From assembly GCA_004173185.1 (NCBI GenBank), contig SEFZ01000001.1, positions 62,001 to 126,000 of the forward strand: a DNA stretch of 64,000 nt, written 5' to 3'. Below, in pieces: positions 61,706 through 64,000 of the stretch; the first letter of the stretch is position 1, and each line of letters begins with the position of its first letter. The position numbers were made by a program, and so were the translations under genes. The notes beneath the pieces were generated by a model. That model was given only the letters and a program-made list of their open reading frames with translations, did not search any database and was not told the origin of the DNA. This DNA comes from Sphingomonadales bacterium. GTDB taxonomy: Bacteria; Pseudomonadota; Alphaproteobacteria; Sphingomonadales; Sphingomonadaceae.

Positions 61706-62077
61706 ATGTTCACAAGGTTCATCGCGCTGGCGCCGCTCGCAATGCTGGTCGCGCCAATGCCGGCGATGGCGCATCCCAAGCTGCTCTCGATCACCCCGAC
61801 AGACAAAGCGGTGGCGAGCAAGCCTGTGCAGGTTTCGCTGGCGTTCAGCGAAGTGCTGATGGCGCCGCTATCTGGCGTCGAAGTGGTGATGACGGGCATG
61901 CCCGGCATGGCGGACCATCCGCCGATGAAGATGACCGCGGCCGTGAAGGTTTCGGGCAAGACGATGGTGGCAAGCTTCGCCCATCCGCTTGCACCGGGCA
62001 GCTACACGGTGAAATGGCATGTCGTCTCGGCCGACACGCACCGGATCGAAGGCAACACCAGCTTCACCGTCAAGTGA
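61706..62077 (+). CDS. copC: Copper resistance protein CopC
   Basis: This periplasmic copper carrier has 123 residues from ATG 61706, with a signal peptide (FIALAPLAMLVAPMPAMA). The mature start HPKLLSITPTD carries the N-terminal His of the Cu(II) site. Other parts are LAFSEVL, a Met-rich loop (MTGMPGMADHPPMKM) and VKWHVVSADTHRIEG. GAGGAGATTCCC precedes the start. It is divergent from the sensor/sigma operon and coupled to copD. Confidence 0.93.
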   Translation: MFTRFIALAPLAMLVAPMPAMAHPKLLSITPTDKAVASKPVQVSLAFSEVLMAPLSGVEVVMTGMPGMADHPPMKMTAAVKVSGKTMVASFAHPLAPGSYTVKWHVVSADTHRIEGNTSFTVK

Positions 62078-62898
62078 CGCCAATCGACGCCGCGGTCATC
62101 GCCACGCGGTTCGTCCAGTATCTCGCACTTGGGCTGTTGTTCGGCGTCGCATTGTTTTCAGTGCGCACGCCGGGCTGGCAGGCGCATGGGCTTGGCGCGC
62201 TGGCACTGATCGGGGCTGGCGTATCCACCCTCGGCTTCGGGCTGTTGGTTGCGGCGATGAGCGGCGGTGTGCCGGACTATGAACTGGTCCGCATGATCGC
62301 GGTGGAGACGCCGCTGGGCAACGCGACGTTGCTGCGGATCGGCTTGCTGTTGCTGGCGATCCCCGCGAGCCTTGCCGGGCCGTTGGCGGTGCTGCCGCTC
62401 GCGGCGGTCGCGCTGGCGACGCTGGCGTGGAGCGGACATGGCGCCGCGGGCGAGGGGATGGCGGGATGGCTCCAGTTGGGCGCGACCGTCGTCCATCTGC
62501 TGGCGGGCAGCGCATGGGCGGGCGCGCTCCTCGCTTTGCTGGTGATGACATCGGCGCGCGTGTCGATCGCGCGGCTGCATGCGGCGTTTGCCGGGTTCGC
62601 GACCTTCGGCACGCTGCTGGTGATTGCGATTGCTACCACCGGCTTGCTCAATACGCTGATGTTGCTTGGCACCGATCCGGGCGCGTGGAACCAGCTTTAT
62701 GCTGGGTTGCTGATGGCGAAAGTCGCGCTGTTCGGCGTCATGATCGGCGTGGCGGCGCTCAACCGGCTCTATCTGACGCCCGCGCTGGCGCAGCATGGCG
62801 GTCGCATCGCCATCGGCTCCAGCCTGGCGATCGAAGGGCTGCTGGCGATCAGCATCATCGCCATCGTATCGTGGCTGGGAACGCTCTCGCCGGCCTAG
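62074..62898 (+). CDS. copD: Copper resistance protein CopD
   Basis: This inner-membrane protein of 274 residues with about eight transmembrane segments is probably for copper uptake or transfer with CopC. It starts at GTG 62074, overlapping the copC stop by GTGA, with VTPIDAAVIATRFVQYLALG. Conserved parts include HLLAGSAWAGALLALLVM and the C-terminal RLYLTPAL. Its stop overlaps that of the convergent MarR gene (CTAG). Confidence 0.9.
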   Translation: MTPIDAAVIATRFVQYLALGLLFGVALFSVRTPGWQAHGLGALALIGAGVSTLGFGLLVAAMSGGVPDYELVRMIAVETPLGNATLLRIGLLLLAIPASLAGPLAVLPLAAVALATLAWSGHGAAGEGMAGWLQLGATVVHLLAGSAWAGALLALLVMTSARVSIARLHAAFAGFATFGTLLVIAIATTGLLNTLMLLGTDPGAWNQLYAGLLMAKVALFGVMIGVAALNRLYLTPALAQHGGRIAIGSSLAIEGLLAISIIAIVSWLGTLSPA

Positions 62899-63359
62899 AC
62901 TATTCCACCAAGCTTGCGGGCTAAACCGAGGAAAATGACGCGCTCTTCGGGGGTAAGCGGCTCAAGGATACGCTCGCCAACGGTGCCGATTGCAGGCTCC
63001 ATCTCGCGCAGCAATTCGACGCCCGCTGCCGAGATGCGCAGTTCATAAGCCCGCGCATCGCGATCCGAGCGCCGGCGATCGATCAGCCCCTTGGCTTCCA
63101 GCCGTGAAACCATCCCGCCCAGCGTGTTGCGATCGGTGCCGGTCACATCGGCCAGTTCCTGCACATTGGCGCCGGGCTGCTGGAGCAAAGCGAGCAGGAA
63201 CGCGAATTGCTGGCGCGTGAGGCCGAACTCGCCGGTCACTTCCATATAGAGTTCATGGCTGCGCTGGTGGCAGCGGCGCAGCAAATGCCCCGGCGCTGTC
63301 GACAGATCGAAGGTTTTGAACGGCGTTTCCGCCGAGGTTTCAGATTTCCGGATCGCCAT
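62895..63359 (-). CDS. MarR-family transcriptional regulator
   Basis: This winged-helix regulator has about 154 residues from ATG 63359. The DNA-binding part reads LADVTGTDRNTLGGMVSRLEAKGLI, with the wing RRRSDRDARAYELRIS. The start overlaps the end of the upstream aldolase-family gene by 20 bases. It shares no promoter with copCD, whose end it faces. It probably controls the aldolase-family operon it lies in; the ligand is unknown. Confidence 0.87.
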   Translation of the reverse strand: MAIRKSETSAETPFKTFDLSTAPGHLLRRCHQRSHELYMEVTGEFGLTRQQFAFLLALLQQPGANVQELADVTGTDRNTLGGMVSRLEAKGLIDRRRSDRDARAYELRISAAGVELLREMEPAIGTVGERILEPLTPEERVIFLGLARKLGGIV

Positions 63360-64000
63360 TCGACAGATAATGGAACATCCGCTCGGCAATTGCACCCTTC
63401 CACGTGGCGCGTTTTGCACAGGTTTCGGCGTCCATTATGGGTGCATCCCCAAGTCCGGCAGCACGCCCGGCCAGGTCTACGCGGGCCATGTCTTCCAGAT
63501 ACCAGGTCAGCACCACTGCCTGTTCGATCGATTCGCCTGCAACGACTGCACCATTGCCGCGCATCAGGATCGCGTTTCCATCGCCAAGCTGATCGGCAAG
63601 CCGCGCTGCCGCGTCGTCCGAGCGGAGCAATTGCGGATCGTCCCACAAAGCAGGGCGCGGATAGAAATAGCTGCCGAAGCCGTGGCGCGGTTCGGGAACT
63701 ACGCCGTGCGCCGCGAGCACCATCACGCTGGGTGGCATCGAGCGGACGATCCCGTTTACTTCCGGGCGGCGGCGATAAATTTCGCGGTGGATGCGAACTT
63801 CACCCAGCACATTATCGGGGATCGGATCATCGATCGAGAGCAGGTGGCACGCCTCGCCCGGCTCGGCGAGTAGCAGCGGTTTCGAGGGCGAGACGAGGAA
63901 GTGCTTCTCATCGATGCGCAGGCTGCAATGGCCATAGGCATGGGCAAGCCCGGCGCGGCCGACAGCGCGGCCGGCAATGCGCAACAACCGGTCGGGTTCG
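63340..64000 (-). CDS. Class II aldolase/adducin-family protein, 5' end cut by window
   Basis: This is the metal-dependent aldolase/adducin fold. The visible part begins LRIAGRAVGRAGLAHAYGHCSLRIDEK, then KHFLVSPSKPLLL and the metal-ligand segment VNGIVRSMPPSVMVLAAHGVV. It includes NAILMRGNGAVVAG, as in fuculose-phosphate aldolase relatives. The frame is open to the window edge (EPDRLLRIAG), so the TTG at 63987 is not the start. The next gene is the MarR regulator, so they may be one operon. The substrate is not known. Confidence 0.82.
   Translation of the reverse strand, partial: EPDRLLRIAGRAVGRAGLAHAYGHCSLRIDEKHFLVSPSKPLLLAEPGEACHLLSIDDPIPDNVLGEVRIHREIYRRRPEVNGIVRSMPPSVMVLAAHGVVPEPRHGFGSYFYPRPALWDDPQLLRSDDAAARLADQLGDGNAILMRGNGAVVAGESIEQAVVLTWYLEDMARVDLAGRAAGLGDAPIMDAETCAKRATWKGAIAERMFHYLSNGDPEI

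Noticed and set aside
63340..63987. TTG 63987 as start of the aldolase-family gene
   Set aside because: The frame is open to the window edge with family-like residues upstream, so the gene is truncated.
1..64000. CRISPR array or rRNA genes
   Set aside because: No regularly spaced repeats of CRISPR type and no rRNA-like segments were seen on reading.

Overview
The window looks like chromosomal DNA of a sphingomonad-type alphaproteobacterium (inference). The support is high GC, the A/B-fused Mrp antiporter, paired CopA/CopB proteins with short His/Met/Cys motifs, a REC-HWE kinase and an oxidative L-arabinose cluster. Both ends are cut inside genes: ilvE on the left, a class II aldolase-family gene on the right.

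Region 1 (about 1.1-27.3 kb) is a genomic island inserted at the 3' end of a tRNA-Gln(TTG) gene. A tyrosine recombinase sits just inside the tRNA, and the last 20 bp of the tRNA recur perfectly at 27308-27327, giving attL and attR and an element of about 26.2 kb. Its cargo, in order: a type I restriction operon (hsdM-hsdS-GIY-YIG-hsdR) with coupled start and stop codons; a ParB-like protein and a MobV/Pre-like relaxase followed by three small genes, one with a second HxH motif; a LysR remnant; a two-gene CBASS (2TM Cap15-like effector plus CD-NTase); and, divergent from CBASS, a sigma54-type AAA+ activator with a CARF-like sensor. The activator is followed by a 1913-residue STAND-like ATPase and a HEPN-like protein coupled to it. 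A near-consensus -24/-12 promoter reads into the CBASS operon. I infer that the CARF activator switches on CBASS, and that activator, ATPase and HEPN protein form an undescribed defence module. This is the most interesting part of the window.

Region 2 (27.4-39.2 kb): after a gene interrupted by an in-frame TAG comes a catabolic cluster for arabinose-containing polymers. It holds a secreted esterase, GH43 and GH51 enzymes, an FHS-family sugar permease, a mutarotase, an IlvD/Edd-family sugar-acid dehydratase, a Gfo/Idh-type sugar dehydrogenase, an AraD1/GguC-type enzyme and a FadR-type regulator. Palindromes with GTC-N-GAC cores in both divergent promoters suggest one regulon. The lactonase and the 2-oxoglutarate semialdehyde dehydrogenase expected for the pathway are not in the window.

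Region 3 (39.2-49.6 kb) is mixed: a REC-HWE kinase, rpsU beside an esterase fragment, a GNAT-nitrilase fusion, small hypothetical genes, a membrane LytTR regulator divergent from a Tat-exported alpha/beta hydrolase, and a frameshifted universal stress protein.

Region 4 (49.6-64 kb): the complete Mrp Na+/H+ antiporter operon (A/B fused, C, D, E, F, G), L-serine dehydratase, then a copper block. In that block copA-copB lie downstream of an ECF sigma factor, a periplasmic metal-sensor-like protein and a small single-span membrane protein arranged like CnrY-CnrX-CnrH, with copC-copD divergent. A MarR regulator and a partial aldolase-family gene close the window.
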